DNA of 64,000 nt from the NCBI RefSeq assembly GCF_009192735.1, contig NZ_VTFU01000002.1, forward strand, positions 124,001-188,000, written 5' to 3'. The stretch is from Arthrobacter gandavensis (GTDB lineage Bacteria > Actinomycetota > Actinomycetes > Actinomycetales > Micrococcaceae). Positions 52,981-62,029 of this stretch are shown one piece after another (the first letter of the stretch is position 1; each line of letters starts with the position of its first letter). The notes under the pieces were generated by a model. The model saw only the letters and a list, made by a program, of their open reading frames with translations. It searched no databases and had not been told where the DNA came from. Both the position numbers and the translations under genes were made by a program.

Positions 52981-53453
52981 CAGGCGCCCCGGTTTTTCTC
53001 CCGCATGTCACGCAAGGCTTCCCGGTTATCCTGCTTCTCCCGCAGGGTCTGGCGCTTGTCGTAGTCCCGCTTACCGCGGGCCACAGCGATCTCCACCTTG
53101 GCCCGCCCGTCCAGGAAATACAGCTGAAGCGGGACGATGGTGAATCCGGATTCCCGGGTCTTCTGCATAATCTTGTCCAGCTGCTCACGGTGCAGCAGCA
53201 GTTTCCGGCGCCGGCGGGCGGAATGGTTGGTCCAGCTGCCGTTGAGATACTCGGGAATGTAGGCAGCTTCGAGCCAGAGTTCATCGTTGTAGAAGGTGCC
53301 AAACCCATCCACCAGGGACGCCCGGCCCTCGCGGAGGGACTTGACCTCGGTGCCCATCAAAACCATTCCGGCTTCATAGGTGTCGAGGATTTCGTAATTG
53401 TGCCGGGCCTTGCGGTTGGTGGCCACTACCTTACGGCCACTTTCTTTGGGCAC
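52980..53453 (-). CDS. smpB: SsrA-binding protein SmpB
   Basis: Binds tmRNA and brings it to stalled ribosomes. It has 157 residues. NRKARHNYEILDTYEAGMVL, GTEVKSLREGRASL and RKLLLHREQLDKI form the OB-fold, and the basic C-terminal tail (KRQTLREKQDNREALRDMRE) enters the empty mRNA channel. The start is GTG at 53453. It lies with ssrA and the ftsEX-M23-prfB genes, a common actinobacterial cluster. Confidence 0.97.
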   Translation of the reverse strand: MPKESGRKVVATNRKARHNYEILDTYEAGMVLMGTEVKSLREGRASLVDGFGTFYNDELWLEAAYIPEYLNGSWTNHSARRRRKLLLHREQLDKIMQKTRESGFTIVPLQLYFLDGRAKVEIAVARGKRDYDKRQTLREKQDNREALRDMREKNRGA

Positions 53454-53495
53454 GGTGCAACTCCTTTTCGATGTACGGAAAACTCTATTGTAGGC

Positions 53496-54902
53496 CTACA
53501 GCAGGCCCATCGGGTCAACCAGTGCGCCGTTCAGCACCGTCTCAAAGTGGAGGTGGCATCCGGTGGAGTTGCCGGTGGTGCCGACATATCCAATGAGCTG
53601 GCCGGCATTGACCCACTGGCCGACGGAGACCACAAAGCTGGTCAGGTGATAGTAGTTCGTGGCGAGGGCACTGTTTCCGAGGACGCCGTGGTTGAGGACC
53701 ACGCGGTTGCCGGTTCCGATCATGCCGTCGGGCTGGCCCTGGTCTGCCCGCCAAACTTCGCCGGCCGCCGGAGCGTAGACGGGAGTTCCGCAGCTCGCTC
53801 CGAAGTCGATTCCCGAGTGCAGGTATCCGCCGGTGCCAAAGAAGTCGATGCTTCCCGGAGGGGTGGCGCGCCAGCCGAAGCCGGAGGAGATGGGGGCCTG
53901 CACGGGGAGGCTCAGGCCGAATGCCGAGGGGTTGGTGGGTTTTGTTTCAGGCACTTCCGGCGGCGGAGTGGGCCGGTTGTTGCGTGCTGCCTCTTCGGCG
54001 GCCCGCCGGTTTGCCTCGGCAATCCGGGCTTCCTCTTCCTTGCGCGCCTGCTCCAGCAGGGCACGCTGGCGTTCAGCAATATCGGCCGTGGCCTTGGCCT
54101 TGGCTGTTTCCAGCGACGCGAGCTGCGCCTGGATGACGGGCTTGCGTGCTTCCAGCGCCGCGTTGGCGGCTGCGGTCTGCTCGATCAGGGAATCGACCTT
54201 GGCCTTCTCGGCGGCCGCGGCATCGCGGGCCTCCTGCTCCAGTTTCAGCGCCGACTCGGCCTGCTCCTTGAGGCTGGCAATCTCCTCTTCCACGGCTGCC
54301 AGCCGGACCTCGGAGTTGACGTTGGTGGCGCTTTGCTGGGACAGCTCCTGCATGGCGGCGTTCTGTCCCCGAAGGACCTGCTCGGCCAATCCCATGGAGT
54401 CGGTGAGGCTGTCGGCGCCTTCGGCACCGAGGATCAACGAGAAACTCGAGGGAACCCCGCCGCTCTTGTAGGCCTGTGCCGCAATCTGCCCGATCACTGC
54501 CTGGGTGTCGTCCATGGCAGCTTGATCCTGCTCAATCTGAGCAGTGATGGTGCTGCGGGTTTCCTGTGCCAGCGCAACCCGGTCGGTCAGCGCTGCAACC
54601 TTTCCCGCCGCGGCGGAGACCCGGCCCTCGGCATCGGTCAGGGCCTGCTGGGCTCCGGGCAGCTGCTGCTGGTAGATCGCCAGTTCGGCGACTTTCCGGG
54701 TGGTTTCGGCGTCAAGGTACTCGTAGGTTTCCTGCACCTTTTGCTGCTCGCTCTCGATCGCCGCCTTGCGGTCATCGAGTTCGTCAGCCGCTGCGGTTCC
54801 GCTGAACGCAAGGGTCAGCGTCAGCATCGCGGAGGCGACCACGCCAACCGTGGTTTTACGCAGGGCAGGCTTCAACGTCTGCCTCGAATGTGCGCTAACC
54901 AT
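53496..54902 (-). CDS. Secreted M23 peptidoglycan hydrolase with coiled coil (EnvC/RipC-like)
   Basis: Exported cell-wall hydrolase of 468 residues. Signal peptide 1-38 ends TAAA before DELDD. Residues about 40-320 form a long coiled coil in two halves (AIESEQQKVQETYEYLDAET; KAKATADIAERQRALLEQAR), a Pro/Thr linker follows, and the C-terminal M23 domain has LHSGIDFGASCG (HxxxD) and CHLHFE (HxH). The layout and its place directly downstream of ftsX suggest activation by FtsEX during septation, as for RipC or EnvC. The zinc ligands are present, so it should be catalytically active, unlike EnvC itself. Confidence 0.88.
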   Translation of the reverse strand: MVSAHSRQTLKPALRKTTVGVVASAMLTLTLAFSGTAAADELDDRKAAIESEQQKVQETYEYLDAETTRKVAELAIYQQQLPGAQQALTDAEGRVSAAAGKVAALTDRVALAQETRSTITAQIEQDQAAMDDTQAVIGQIAAQAYKSGGVPSSFSLILGAEGADSLTDSMGLAEQVLRGQNAAMQELSQQSATNVNSEVRLAAVEEEIASLKEQAESALKLEQEARDAAAAEKAKVDSLIEQTAAANAALEARKPVIQAQLASLETAKAKATADIAERQRALLEQARKEEEARIAEANRRAAEEAARNNRPTPPPEVPETKPTNPSAFGLSLPVQAPISSGFGWRATPPGSIDFFGTGGYLHSGIDFGASCGTPVYAPAAGEVWRADQGQPDGMIGTGNRVVLNHGVLGNSALATNYYHLTSFVVSVGQWVNAGQLIGYVGTTGNSTGCHLHFETVLNGALVDPMGLL

Positions 54903-54955
54903 TGATGGAACCGTCCATGGAGTTTGTCAGCTTTCTTTTACGATTTTGCAACACT

Positions 54956-55867
54956 CTAAACCTTTAGGTACCTGCGGAGGGTCAACAGCGATGAAATCCC
55001 TGCAAGAAGGGCACCAACAACGAGTAAGACCGGGCTCAGTACCAGTACCTGCTGGGCGCTAATAAACGCGGTTGCGGGATAGGCTTTAGCCAGGGCTCCG
55101 ATGAAGAAGTGTGCCACTGCCCACAGCGTACCCGATGCCAGCGCCGCGCCGATGACTGCGGCTATGACCCCTTCCAAAACGAACGGAAGTTGGATCACTG
55201 CCTTGGACGCTCCAACGAGGCGCATGATGCCCGTTTCCCGCCGTCGGCTAAAGGCGGAGAGCCGGATAGTCGTGGCAATCAGCAAAATGGCGCACACCAG
55301 CATCACGCCCGCAATTATCAGGGCAATCAATGACGCCATGTTCATAAAGGAGAAGACCTTCTCCAGGAGTTCACGCTGGTCACTTACGGTTTCCACGCCG
55401 GGCATCGAGGAAAAAGCCTCATTAATGACCTCGTATTTTTCCGGGTCCACGAGGGACACCCGGAAGGATTCCGGCAGCTGGTCGGCCGTCACCGAGTCCA
55501 CCAGCGGCGAATTGGCAAACTGATCCCGGAAGTGGCTCAGCGCCGTCGCCTGGTCTTCGTAGTCCACTGAAGCCACGTACTGCGAGAAGGCCGGGGACGT
55601 CAGCTGCTCCTCGATGGCCGTGCGCTGTTCGTCCGTTACCGGGCCGGAGGCACAGGATGCAGTGGTGGAGGAATCAACGCACAGGAACACCGCGACCTGC
55701 ACCTTGTCATACCAGTACCCCTTCATCTGGCCGATCTGCAGCTGAAGGAGTCCGGCTGCGCCGACGAAGGTCAGTGACACGAAAGTCACCAGGATGACCG
55801 AGACCACCATGGACAGGTTCCTGCGGATTCCTGAACCGATCTCGCCGAGGACAAATGCCAGCCTCAT
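54956..55867 (-). CDS. ftsX: Cell-division membrane protein FtsX
   Basis: Permease-like partner of FtsE, 303 residues. First helix at about 20-42 ([20 protein letters not shown]), a large extracellular domain (about 45-175) that contacts peptidoglycan hydrolases, then three helices ([20 protein letters not shown]; ending [20 protein letters not shown]). [20 protein letters not shown] is the FtsX signature between helices. It overlaps ftsE by four bases. Confidence 0.95.
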   Translation of the reverse strand: MRLAFVLGEIGSGIRRNLSMVVSVILVTFVSLTFVGAAGLLQLQIGQMKGYWYDKVQVAVFLCVDSSTTASCASGPVTDEQRTAIEEQLTSPAFSQYVASVDYEDQATALSHFRDQFANSPLVDSVTADQLPESFRVSLVDPEKYEVINEAFSSMPGVETVSDQRELLEKVFSFMNMASLIALIIAGVMLVCAILLIATTIRLSAFSRRRETGIMRLVGASKAVIQLPFVLEGVIAAVIGAALASGTLWAVAHFFIGALAKAYPATAFISAQQVLVLSPVLLVVGALLAGISSLLTLRRYLKV

Positions 55868-56658
55868 TTCGAAGCCTCCGATCCCGCGGTGCCGTTGGTG
55901 CCGCCGGCAGCTTCAGGGCCGCCGTCTCCGGCCCCGGTGTCCTGGCGGACGATGCTCCCCTGCTGGGTCTGCGGTGCGCCGAGGTAGATGCCCTCGCGCT
56001 CATCGCGCACGATCTTGCCGTGGTGCAGCTCAACCACACGTTTGCGCATCGCATTGACGATGTCGTCGTCGTGGGTGGCCATGACCACGGTGGTCCCGTT
56101 CTGGTTGATCCGGTCCAGGACCTTCATGATGCCAAGTGAGGTGTTGGGGTCCAGGTTTCCCGTGGGCTCGTCGGCGAGGAGGATTCCCGGCTTGTTGACG
56201 ATGGCGCGCGCAATGGCGACGCGCTGCTGCTCACCGCCGGAAAGCTCATGCGGCAGGCGGTTGTCCTTGCCCTCCAGGCCCACTGTCTTGAGGACTTCGG
56301 GCACCGAGTCCCGGATAACGGCGCGGCTGCGGCCAATCACCTGCATGGCAAAGGCCACGTTGGCGAAGACGGTCTTGTTTGGAAGCAGGCGGAAGTCCTG
56401 GAAGACGACGCCGATGCCGCGGCGCAGGCGCGGCACGCGCCAGCTCGGAATCTTGGCAACGTTGGACCCTGCAACATACACCGTCCCGCGGGACGCGTGC
56501 TCCTCCTTGAGGATCAGCCGGATGAAGGTGGATTTACCCGATCCGGATGCTCCGACGAGGAACACGAACTCACCGCGGTCCACCTCGAGGTTCACGGAGT
56601 TCAGGGCTGGCCTGGAATTGCGGTCATAGACCTTGGTGACGTTGTCGAAAGTGATCAT
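55864..56658 (-). CDS. ftsE: Cell-division ATP-binding protein FtsE
   Basis: ATPase of the FtsEX complex, 264 residues, with a C-terminal extension. Walker A is GASGSGKST (36-44), the signature is [15 protein letters not shown], and Walker B is [13 protein letters not shown]. After the usual end near 228 there is a Gly/Ala/Thr-rich tail of about 35 residues ([20 protein letters not shown]). It powers FtsX-dependent activation of the secreted M23 hydrolase. Confidence 0.95.
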   Translation of the reverse strand: MITFDNVTKVYDRNSRPALNSVNLEVDRGEFVFLVGASGSGKSTFIRLILKEEHASRGTVYVAGSNVAKIPSWRVPRLRRGIGVVFQDFRLLPNKTVFANVAFAMQVIGRSRAVIRDSVPEVLKTVGLEGKDNRLPHELSGGEQQRVAIARAIVNKPGILLADEPTGNLDPNTSLGIMKVLDRINQNGTTVVMATHDDDIVNAMRKRVVELHHGKIVRDEREGIYLGAPQTQQGSIVRQDTGAGDGGPEAAGGTNGTAGSEASK

Positions 56659-56801
56659 GTCTGCTTAGCGCCCATCAGTGCGGCCGGAACACGGGCCTTG
56701 GTTTGGGATAAGGGCGCCGGCTGTTCGACTATATCGGCGCTGCTACTCGAAGCTGCAGATTCCCGCCGGTGTGTCGGGTGTGCCCTGCGAAAACCCGGCA
56801 C

Positions 56802-57569
56802 TCACCCAGCGCTCCACCCTCCGTCCATCGGGTAGGAAGCGCCGGTGACCATCCCGGCGTCGGGCCCGGCAAGCCAAGCCGCAAGAGACGCGACCTCCCC
56901 GGGTTCCACCAGGCGCTTGACGGCGGACTCGGTGAGCATCACAGATGCCACAACTTCGTCCTCGGGGATGGAGTGGATCCGGGCCTGGTCCGCGATTTGT
57001 GCTTCGACCAGGGCCGTCCGCACATAGGCGGGACTGATGCAGTTGGAGGTCACACCATGGGGGCCGCCCTCCATGGCGGCAACCTTGGACAGCCCTTCCA
57101 AGGCGTGCTTGGCACTGACATAGGCGCTTTTATACGCGGACGCGCGCAGGCCGTGCAAGCTGGAAATGTTGATGATCCGGCCGAACCCCCGTTGGTACAT
57201 GCCCGGCAGGACGGCCCGGATCAGCAGGAAGGGCGACTCCACCATGAGCCGGTGCACCAGCCGGAAGGTGCCGGGATCGTAATCCTGAATTGGATTGATC
57301 CGCTGGATGCCCGCGTTGTTGATGAGGATGTCCAGGTCCAGGGACAGCTCCTCCAGGGCACGCGTGTCACTGAGGTCCACCACCCATGGCGTCCCGCCGG
57401 TGTCCGCTGCGACCCGCTCCGCCGCCTGCGCGTTGACGTCAGCGACTGTGACGCTGGCGCCCAGGTGAGCGAAGGCACGGGCACAGGCCTCACCGATGCC
57501 GCTTCCCCCTCCGGTGACGAGCACCGATTTTCCGCTCAGGTCCGGTCCGGTTACTGCGGGGTCTGTCAT
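56802..57569 (-). CDS. SDR oxidoreductase, 3-hydroxybutyrate-dehydrogenase-like
   Basis: Short-chain dehydrogenase of 255 residues. VTGGGSGIGEACA binds NAD, ILINNAGIQRINPI is the NNAG block, and the catalytic residues are in INISSLHGLRASAYKSAYVS with YVSAK. The pattern ISSLHGL and KHALEGLSK is usual for D-3-hydroxybutyrate dehydrogenases, which interconvert 3-hydroxybutyrate and acetoacetate. A direct repeat and a TetR-like half-palindrome lie upstream. It sits between ftsE and prfB and is an insertion relative to the usual prfB-ftsE order. Confidence 0.82.
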   Translation of the reverse strand: MTDPAVTGPDLSGKSVLVTGGGSGIGEACARAFAHLGASVTVADVNAQAAERVAADTGGTPWVVDLSDTRALEELSLDLDILINNAGIQRINPIQDYDPGTFRLVHRLMVESPFLLIRAVLPGMYQRGFGRIINISSLHGLRASAYKSAYVSAKHALEGLSKVAAMEGGPHGVTSNCISPAYVRTALVEAQIADQARIHSIPEDEVVASVMLTESAVKRLVEPGEVASLAAWLAGPDAGMVTGASYPMDGGWSAG

Positions 57570-57651
57570 GTCCGAGCTCCTCTCACGGGCGCATCCGCGC
57601 CGTTGCAGATTCCATGAGTCTTCCCGAGGGAAAACCTACGGGCCGGTTGGT

Positions 57652-57680
57652 TAAACCTCAACGCTGGCTAAACCTCAACG
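57652..57680. repeat. Direct repeat upstream of the SDR gene
   Basis: TAAACCTCAACG occurs at 57652-57663 and again at 57669-57680, with a 17-base period. It lies 83-111 bases upstream of the SDR start (which reads on the minus strand). It could be a tandem binding site. Confidence 0.7.
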
Positions 57681-57713
57681 CGTGGCCGGGCAGCGGCGCT
57701 TGGAGAAACGAAA

Positions 57714-57744
57714 CGGCCCGGAGCTTCAGAGAAGCTCCGGGCCG
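57714..57744 (-). terminator. Terminator after prfB
   Basis: CGGCCCGGAGCTTC (57714-57727) pairs with GAAGCTCCGGGCCG (57731-57744) around AGA. On the minus strand it follows prfB after 28 bases and continues TTTCGTTTC, so it is a good terminator for that gene. Confidence 0.85.
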
Positions 57745-57772
57745 GGCAAACCGTGAACAGGCGACTGCCGGG

Positions 57773-58891
57773 CTACTTCCGGGCAGACACGCTGCCGTTG
57801 GCGCGCCAGCGGATTCCGGCATCGATGAAGTCGTCGATCTCGCCGTCGAACACTGCCGAGGTGTTACCCACCTCGTGCTCGGTGCGCAGGTCCTTGACCA
57901 TTTGGTAGGGGTTCAGCACGTAGGAGCGCATCTGGTCTCCCCACGACGCTTTCACATCACCGGCGAAGGCCTTCTTTTCAGCATCTTCCTGCTCCTTTTT
58001 CAGCAGCAGAAGGCGGGACTGCAGCACACGCATGGCAGCGGCGCGGTTCTGCAGCTGCGACTTCTCGTTCTGCATGGACACCACCGTGCCGGTGGGAAGG
58101 TGGGTCAGGCGGACGGCGGAGTCGGTGGTGTTCACTGACTGGCCGCCCGGGCCGGAGGACCGGAAAACGTCAACCCGGATGTCGTTGTCGGGAATGTCGA
58201 TGTGGTCCGTCGGCTCGATCAGCGGAATGACTTCGACGGCGGCAAAGGACGTCTGGCGCCGGCCCTGGTTGTCGAACGGGCTGATGCGGACAAGCCGGTG
58301 CGTTCCGGCCTCCACCACCAGGGTTCCGTACGCGTAGGGTGCCTTCACTTCAAAGGTCGCCGACTTCAGGCCAGCCTCCTCCGCGTAGGAGGTGTCCAGA
58401 ACCGTGGTCGGGTAGCCGTGGCGTTCGGCCCAGCGCAGGTACATGCGCAGCAGCATTTCGGCGAAGTCCGCGGCGTCCACGCCCCCGGCTCCGGACCGGA
58501 TGGTCACGACGGCCTCGCGCTCGTCATACTCTCCGGACAGCAGGGTGACCACCTCGAGCTGGGACAGCGACCGGCGCAGGGATTCCAGCTCGACGGCGGC
58601 CTCGGCCTTTGACTCGGCATCCGCCTCGTCCTGGGCCAGCTCCACGAGCACCTCGAGATCGTCAATGCGGGATTCCAGCTTTTCCAGGCGCTCCAGCGCC
58701 GTCTGCCGGTGCGAAAGCTTGGAGGTGATTTTCTGCGCCTCCGAGGGGTCATCCCACAGGTCGGGAACCCCTGCCATTTCGCTCAGTTCTGCGATGTCCT
58801 CTTTGATGGCGGCCACATCGGAAACCTGCTCGATGGACGCAAAGGTGGACCTGAGGGCGCGGATCTCCGCGGGAAAATCGATTTCAGCCAT
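57773..58891 (-). CDS. prfB: Peptide chain release factor 2
   Basis: Class I release factor of 372 residues that ends translation at UAA and UGA. The codon-recognition SPF appears in [16 protein letters not shown], and the catalytic GGQ is in [20 protein letters not shown]. The reading frame is continuous from the ATG: the programmed +1 frameshift with in-frame UGA used for autoregulation in many bacteria is absent, as usual in actinobacteria. Confidence 0.96.
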   Translation of the reverse strand: MAEIDFPAEIRALRSTFASIEQVSDVAAIKEDIAELSEMAGVPDLWDDPSEAQKITSKLSHRQTALERLEKLESRIDDLEVLVELAQDEADAESKAEAAVELESLRRSLSQLEVVTLLSGEYDEREAVVTIRSGAGGVDAADFAEMLLRMYLRWAERHGYPTTVLDTSYAEEAGLKSATFEVKAPYAYGTLVVEAGTHRLVRISPFDNQGRRQTSFAAVEVIPLIEPTDHIDIPDNDIRVDVFRSSGPGGQSVNTTDSAVRLTHLPTGTVVSMQNEKSQLQNRAAAMRVLQSRLLLLKKEQEDAEKKAFAGDVKASWGDQMRSYVLNPYQMVKDLRTEHEVGNTSAVFDGEIDDFIDAGIRWRANGSVSARK

Positions 58892-59074
58892 GGTAATTAC
58901 AGCCTACGCCATGAGCCGCCGACGCCGCTGGACGGCGTGGACGCCGCTGCTTCCGCCGCCTTCCACCTGCCGTTGCCCACACGCCGGGCCGGCGTTTCCG
59001 GGTTTGTCCGGCTTCGGACGTATCTTGGTTTTGTCAGTGATCAGTTCAAACGGATCCGCAGGAGGAAGCCAACT

Positions 59075-59395
59075 GTGAGCAACCGGAAAACCGACAAGAC
59101 AGCTGGGGACGCACCCGTCCGCCATCCCGAATCCGGGCGCAAATACACCTTGGAAGAGCTTGAAGCCCTGGCCGATGAGGGAGATCCGTGGGCCATGACC
59201 AAGACGGATGAGTGGGACCTGCACTTTTCCAATGAGTACAGGGCCACGGTCAAGGAACGCTGTCCGGTCCCGGAGTGCGAACTGTTCGGAGAGCCTGCAA
59301 CCTTTTGTTACGGCAGCGACGGGCAGCTGATGGACATTGAGCATGATGGTTGGGCCCATCCGCCCGCAGCCCGGTGGCACGCGAAGGCTTCCTGA
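59075..59395 (+). CDS. Conserved hypothetical protein with conserved cysteines
   Basis: Protein of 106 residues not assigned to a family here. PVRHPESGRKYTLEELEALA and GDPWAMTKTDEWDLHFSNEY are followed by RCPVPECELFGEPATFCYG, with cysteines spaced C-x4-C...C. GTG 59075 follows GGAGG by nine bases. It lies divergent to prfB and convergent with the TAD-locus end. The cysteine spacing hints at a metal site but no zinc-finger pattern is complete. Confidence 0.65.
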   Translation: MSNRKTDKTAGDAPVRHPESGRKYTLEELEALADEGDPWAMTKTDEWDLHFSNEYRATVKERCPVPECELFGEPATFCYGSDGQLMDIEHDGWAHPPAARWHAKAS

Positions 59396-59435
59396 CCGGG
59401 ATGGCCTGCCGGCCGTGAAGCGTCCGGCTGCCATG

Positions 59436-59921
59436 TCACTGGCTCAGCCGGGCCCGCGCTTCGGCCACCGCGGTGATCGGGATCCCGTCAGGCACCAGGA
59501 AATTCACCAGCGGAGGATGCACGACGCCGGTAAGCACCACCCGGGCTGTGCGCCCGTCGGCGGTTCCGGTGTCGTCAGCCACGGCCAGGCCGGGCAGCCG
59601 GTCTGCGGCATTCGTCACCGAGAGGTACCGGTGAACCTCCGCTTGAACCGCCGCGGGAGCGAGCACCGCCGCCGGGCGCCCGGCCGGGTCGCCCGACTCC
59701 CCCAGCGAGAAAGTGTCGGCAGCCGCGAGCGCCGCTCCGTCCGCCGTCGACAGCAGTTTTTTGTGTCCCAGGTACAGGGCTGATGCGCCCATCACCACGG
59801 TGATTACCAGCAGGCTCACCAACAGGTAACCGATGATGAGCACTCCGATTTGGCCGTCCTCGCCGGCGGCCGAGGCACGCAGGCGGCGGCGCAGCCCGGT
59901 CAGGTCCCGGAGCCGGCTCAT
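59436..59921 (-). CDS. TadG/TadE-like secretion-locus protein
   Basis: Membrane-anchored protein of 161 residues, the last gene of a TAD-type pilus locus. GEDGQIGVLIIGYLLVSLLV is the single N-terminal helix followed by the TadE-like LYLGHKKLLSTADGAALAAAD, typical of the Rv3654c-type TadE-like proteins. The rest is an extracytoplasmic domain. It overlaps the preceding gene by four bases. Confidence 0.78.
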   Translation of the reverse strand: MSRLRDLTGLRRRLRASAAGEDGQIGVLIIGYLLVSLLVITVVMGASALYLGHKKLLSTADGAALAAADTFSLGESGDPAGRPAAVLAPAAVQAEVHRYLSVTNAADRLPGLAVADDTGTADGRTARVVLTGVVHPPLVNFLVPDGIPITAVAEARARLSQ

Positions 59922-60400
59922 CCGTAGCGCTCCACGATCTGGGTGGAAGCCGAGTCGACGGTGACCGGAGCGTAGTCCAGCCCGGGAAGACCCGAGCCCA
60001 GGGGCAGCGGCACGCTGAAACTCACCAGTGCGGTCACGGTGGAGCCGGGAGCAAGGCATTCCGCCGAACAGGAAATGTCAAGCAGCAGGCCCGCCGGGTC
60101 GAATCCAAAGTCGGAGAACGCCAGTTCGGCGGCCATCTTCGCCTGGTGTTCCCCGGTCACCGAATCCTCTGCCGCGACGTACACTTTTGCCGCCGATTCG
60201 GCGGCGCCGGTGGCGGCGAAGGCAGCGCCCTGCACCTGTCCGGCCGCAACGATCAGATAGATGACCGGCACGAGAAGAAGCAGTCCCAGGAAGATGAACT
60301 CCACCACCGCGCTGCCGCTCTCGGGATCCGCTGTGGTGGTGTCCGCCGAGCCCAAGGCCGCGTTGCCCGCCGCGGCGGCGTCAGCCTTCACCGGCGTCAT
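59918..60400 (-). CDS. TadE-like pilus assembly protein
   Basis: TadE-family protein of 160 residues (165 if ATG 60415 is used). SGSAVVEFIFLGLLLLVPVI is the pilin-like TadE helix with an acidic residue at its start; the C-terminal part is extracytoplasmic. ATG 60400 gives a compact N terminus; ATG 60415 is an alternative. It overlaps the preceding TadE-like gene in either case. Confidence 0.8.
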   Translation of the reverse strand: MTPVKADAAAAGNAALGSADTTTADPESGSAVVEFIFLGLLLLVPVIYLIVAAGQVQGAAFAATGAAESAAKVYVAAEDSVTGEHQAKMAAELAFSDFGFDPAGLLLDISCSAECLAPGSTVTALVSFSVPLPLGSGLPGLDYAPVTVDSASTQIVERYG

Positions 60401-60839
60401 AGCTCCAGAACGCATGTCCGGTCACCTCCAATCCTCCGCTCGGTCCCAGCAGTCCAATGACCGGAAGGGGTGCCCTGACCGTCACTTGGAGCATCCGCAT
60501 CCCGTCCTGGGTGGCCTCCGAGACACTGACGTCCTCAGCCATGGAGTCGATGAGCGCGACGCGGATCAGCTCGGCGGTGCGGTCCGCACCGTCGCCGGGA
60601 GTCCGGTCCGCCAGCGTTCCGTACCGCGCGCCCGACGCCGCGGCGTCAATCAGGGTATTGCGCACATGCAGCACCAGCGCCAACTGAACGATTGACATGA
60701 ACAGCACGGTCACCAGGGCTCCGACCATGACGAAGTCCACGACCGCCGATCCCCGGTCACCTGCCGCCGCATCGGAGCGGACCCGACGGCCCCGTAAAGC
60801 CAGGCCCCTTGTCCACCGTGCAGCCAGGCCCCTGGTCAG
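60381..60839 (-). CDS. TadE-like pilus assembly protein with a probable CTG start
   Basis: TadE-family protein of about 152 residues. The pilin-like helix starts at GDRGSAVVDFVMVGALVTVL. Searching upstream in frame finds no ATG, GTG or TTG between the DUF4244 gene and this helix. CTG at 60839-60837 overlaps the DUF4244 TGA (60838-60836) as CTGA, so coupled initiation at CTG is the best fit. Otherwise the frame would have to start inside the DUF4244 gene, near 60950. Confidence 0.7.
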   Translation of the reverse strand: MTRGLAARWTRGLALRGRRVRSDAAAGDRGSAVVDFVMVGALVTVLFMSIVQLALVLHVRNTLIDAAASGARYGTLADRTPGDGADRTAELIRVALIDSMAEDVSVSEATQDGMRMLQVTVRAPLPVIGLLGPSGGLEVTGHAFWSYDAGEG

Positions 60840-61063
60840 GGGGCGTTGACCTTGGCCATGGCGGATTCGAACATCGTCTTGAGGGCATCCTGCGCCAGCA
60901 CCATGATGAGCGCCACGAGAGTGGCTGACATCAGGGTGATCATGACCCATCCGGGCACGTCCCCCCGTTCCCGGTCGGTGCTTTGTACGGTTTGGCCGAG
61001 TCGAACCAGCAGTGCGGTGCCGAGCAGAAGCATCAGCCGCTGGGGTGCGTGGAGGATACGCAT
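60836..61063 (-). CDS. DUF4244 Flp-type pilin-like protein
   Basis: Small membrane protein of 75 residues, a DUF4244 protein, taken as the Flp-like pilin of actinobacterial TAD loci. TDRERGDVPGWVMITLMSAT is followed by the hydrophobic segment LVALIMVLAQDALKTMF; the G at 33-34 may be the prepilin cleavage site. It lies between tadC and the TadE-like genes. A prepilin peptidase is not seen in the window. Confidence 0.8.
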   Translation of the reverse strand: MRILHAPQRLMLLLGTALLVRLGQTVQSTDRERGDVPGWVMITLMSATLVALIMVLAQDALKTMFESAMAKVNAP

Positions 61064-61087
61064 GGGTAATTCCTTTCATCGGGGTTC

Positions 61088-62029
61088 CTACAGTCCAATT
61101 CCCAGCAGTGTGATGCCGGGGAAGATCGAGAAGAGCACTGTCAGGGGAAGGACGCCAAAGACCAGCGGGACCATCATGGCGATCTCCTTCTTCCCTGCGC
61201 TTTCCATCAGTTCGCGCTTGGCCAGGTCACGCACGTCCTGGGACTGTGCCCGCATGACATCGGCAAGAGGGGTTCCGCGTTCAATGGCCACCGTCAGGCC
61301 GTCGACGAAGCGGGACAGGGGTGCCAGCCGGACGCGGTCCGAAAAGTGCTGCAGAGCACTGGTCAGCGGCACGCCGGAACGGGTTTCACCGAGGATCCGC
61401 GCGAACTCTCCGGCGAGCTCGCCGTGGGCTGTCCGGGCGATCCGTTCCAGGGCGCCGTTGGCACTTTCGCCGGCACCAACCGCGAGGGCCATCATTTCCG
61501 CGAGGCTGGGGAATTCGGCGAGCATCCGGGTTTCGCGGTTCTTGATTTGCGAAGTCAACCGGTAGTCCCGCAGCACAAACCCCAGGACAGCGCCCAGAAT
61601 TGTCCCCACAATGACTCCAGTGACCCCCGTTTTATCGATGCTGGCCAGCCAGACGGTGATCGTCCCGCCGGCGAGAAAGCCGCCCCCGGTCCACAGCACC
61701 TGCTCCGCCCGGAAATCAAGAACGCTCGTTTTCCGTCCGGCCCGCTCCAGGCGCCGTTCCAAATCGCGGGTGACCGGGTTGAGGTGGTTCAATCTCTTCA
61801 CCGCCAGATGCAGGGCCGGCCGAAGGATGCGCTCCAGCGGGCCGAACGGGGTGAGATCCCCTTCCGGAAGAGCCAGCAGCCGTGACCCGTGCCCGCCCGT
61901 GCGCAGCTGCGGGCTGATGCGTTCGCTGAAAGTGACGGGCCGCAGCGGGGGCAGCCGGAGAGCGGCGAACCATGCCGAAGCACCGAGGGCAAGGCCGCAG
62001 AGGGCAGCAAGAAACCAGGGCGCGGTCAT
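61088..62029 (-). CDS. tadC: TadC-like type II secretion F-family protein
   Basis: Inner-membrane platform protein of 313 residues, T2SSF fold. Helices at the N terminus (APWFLAALCGLALGASAWFA), in the middle (VTGVIVGTILGAVLGFVLRD) and at the end (LVFGVLPLTVLFSIFPGITL); the F-family core has LAEFPSLAEMMALAVGAGES. It overlaps tadB by four bases. Confidence 0.87.
   Translation of the reverse strand: MTAPWFLAALCGLALGASAWFAALRLPPLRPVTFSERISPQLRTGGHGSRLLALPEGDLTPFGPLERILRPALHLAVKRLNHLNPVTRDLERRLERAGRKTSVLDFRAEQVLWTGGGFLAGGTITVWLASIDKTGVTGVIVGTILGAVLGFVLRDYRLTSQIKNRETRMLAEFPSLAEMMALAVGAGESANGALERIARTAHGELAGEFARILGETRSGVPLTSALQHFSDRVRLAPLSRFVDGLTVAIERGTPLADVMRAQSQDVRDLAKRELMESAGKKEIAMMVPLVFGVLPLTVLFSIFPGITLLGIGL

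Noticed and set aside
53190-54905. A 571-codon plus-strand frame opposite the M23 hydrolase and smpB
   Set aside because: It covers two clear minus-strand genes and has no family similarity.
57773-58891. Programmed frameshift in prfB
   Set aside because: The frame is continuous from start to stop with no early in-frame UGA, so the regulatory frameshift is absent.
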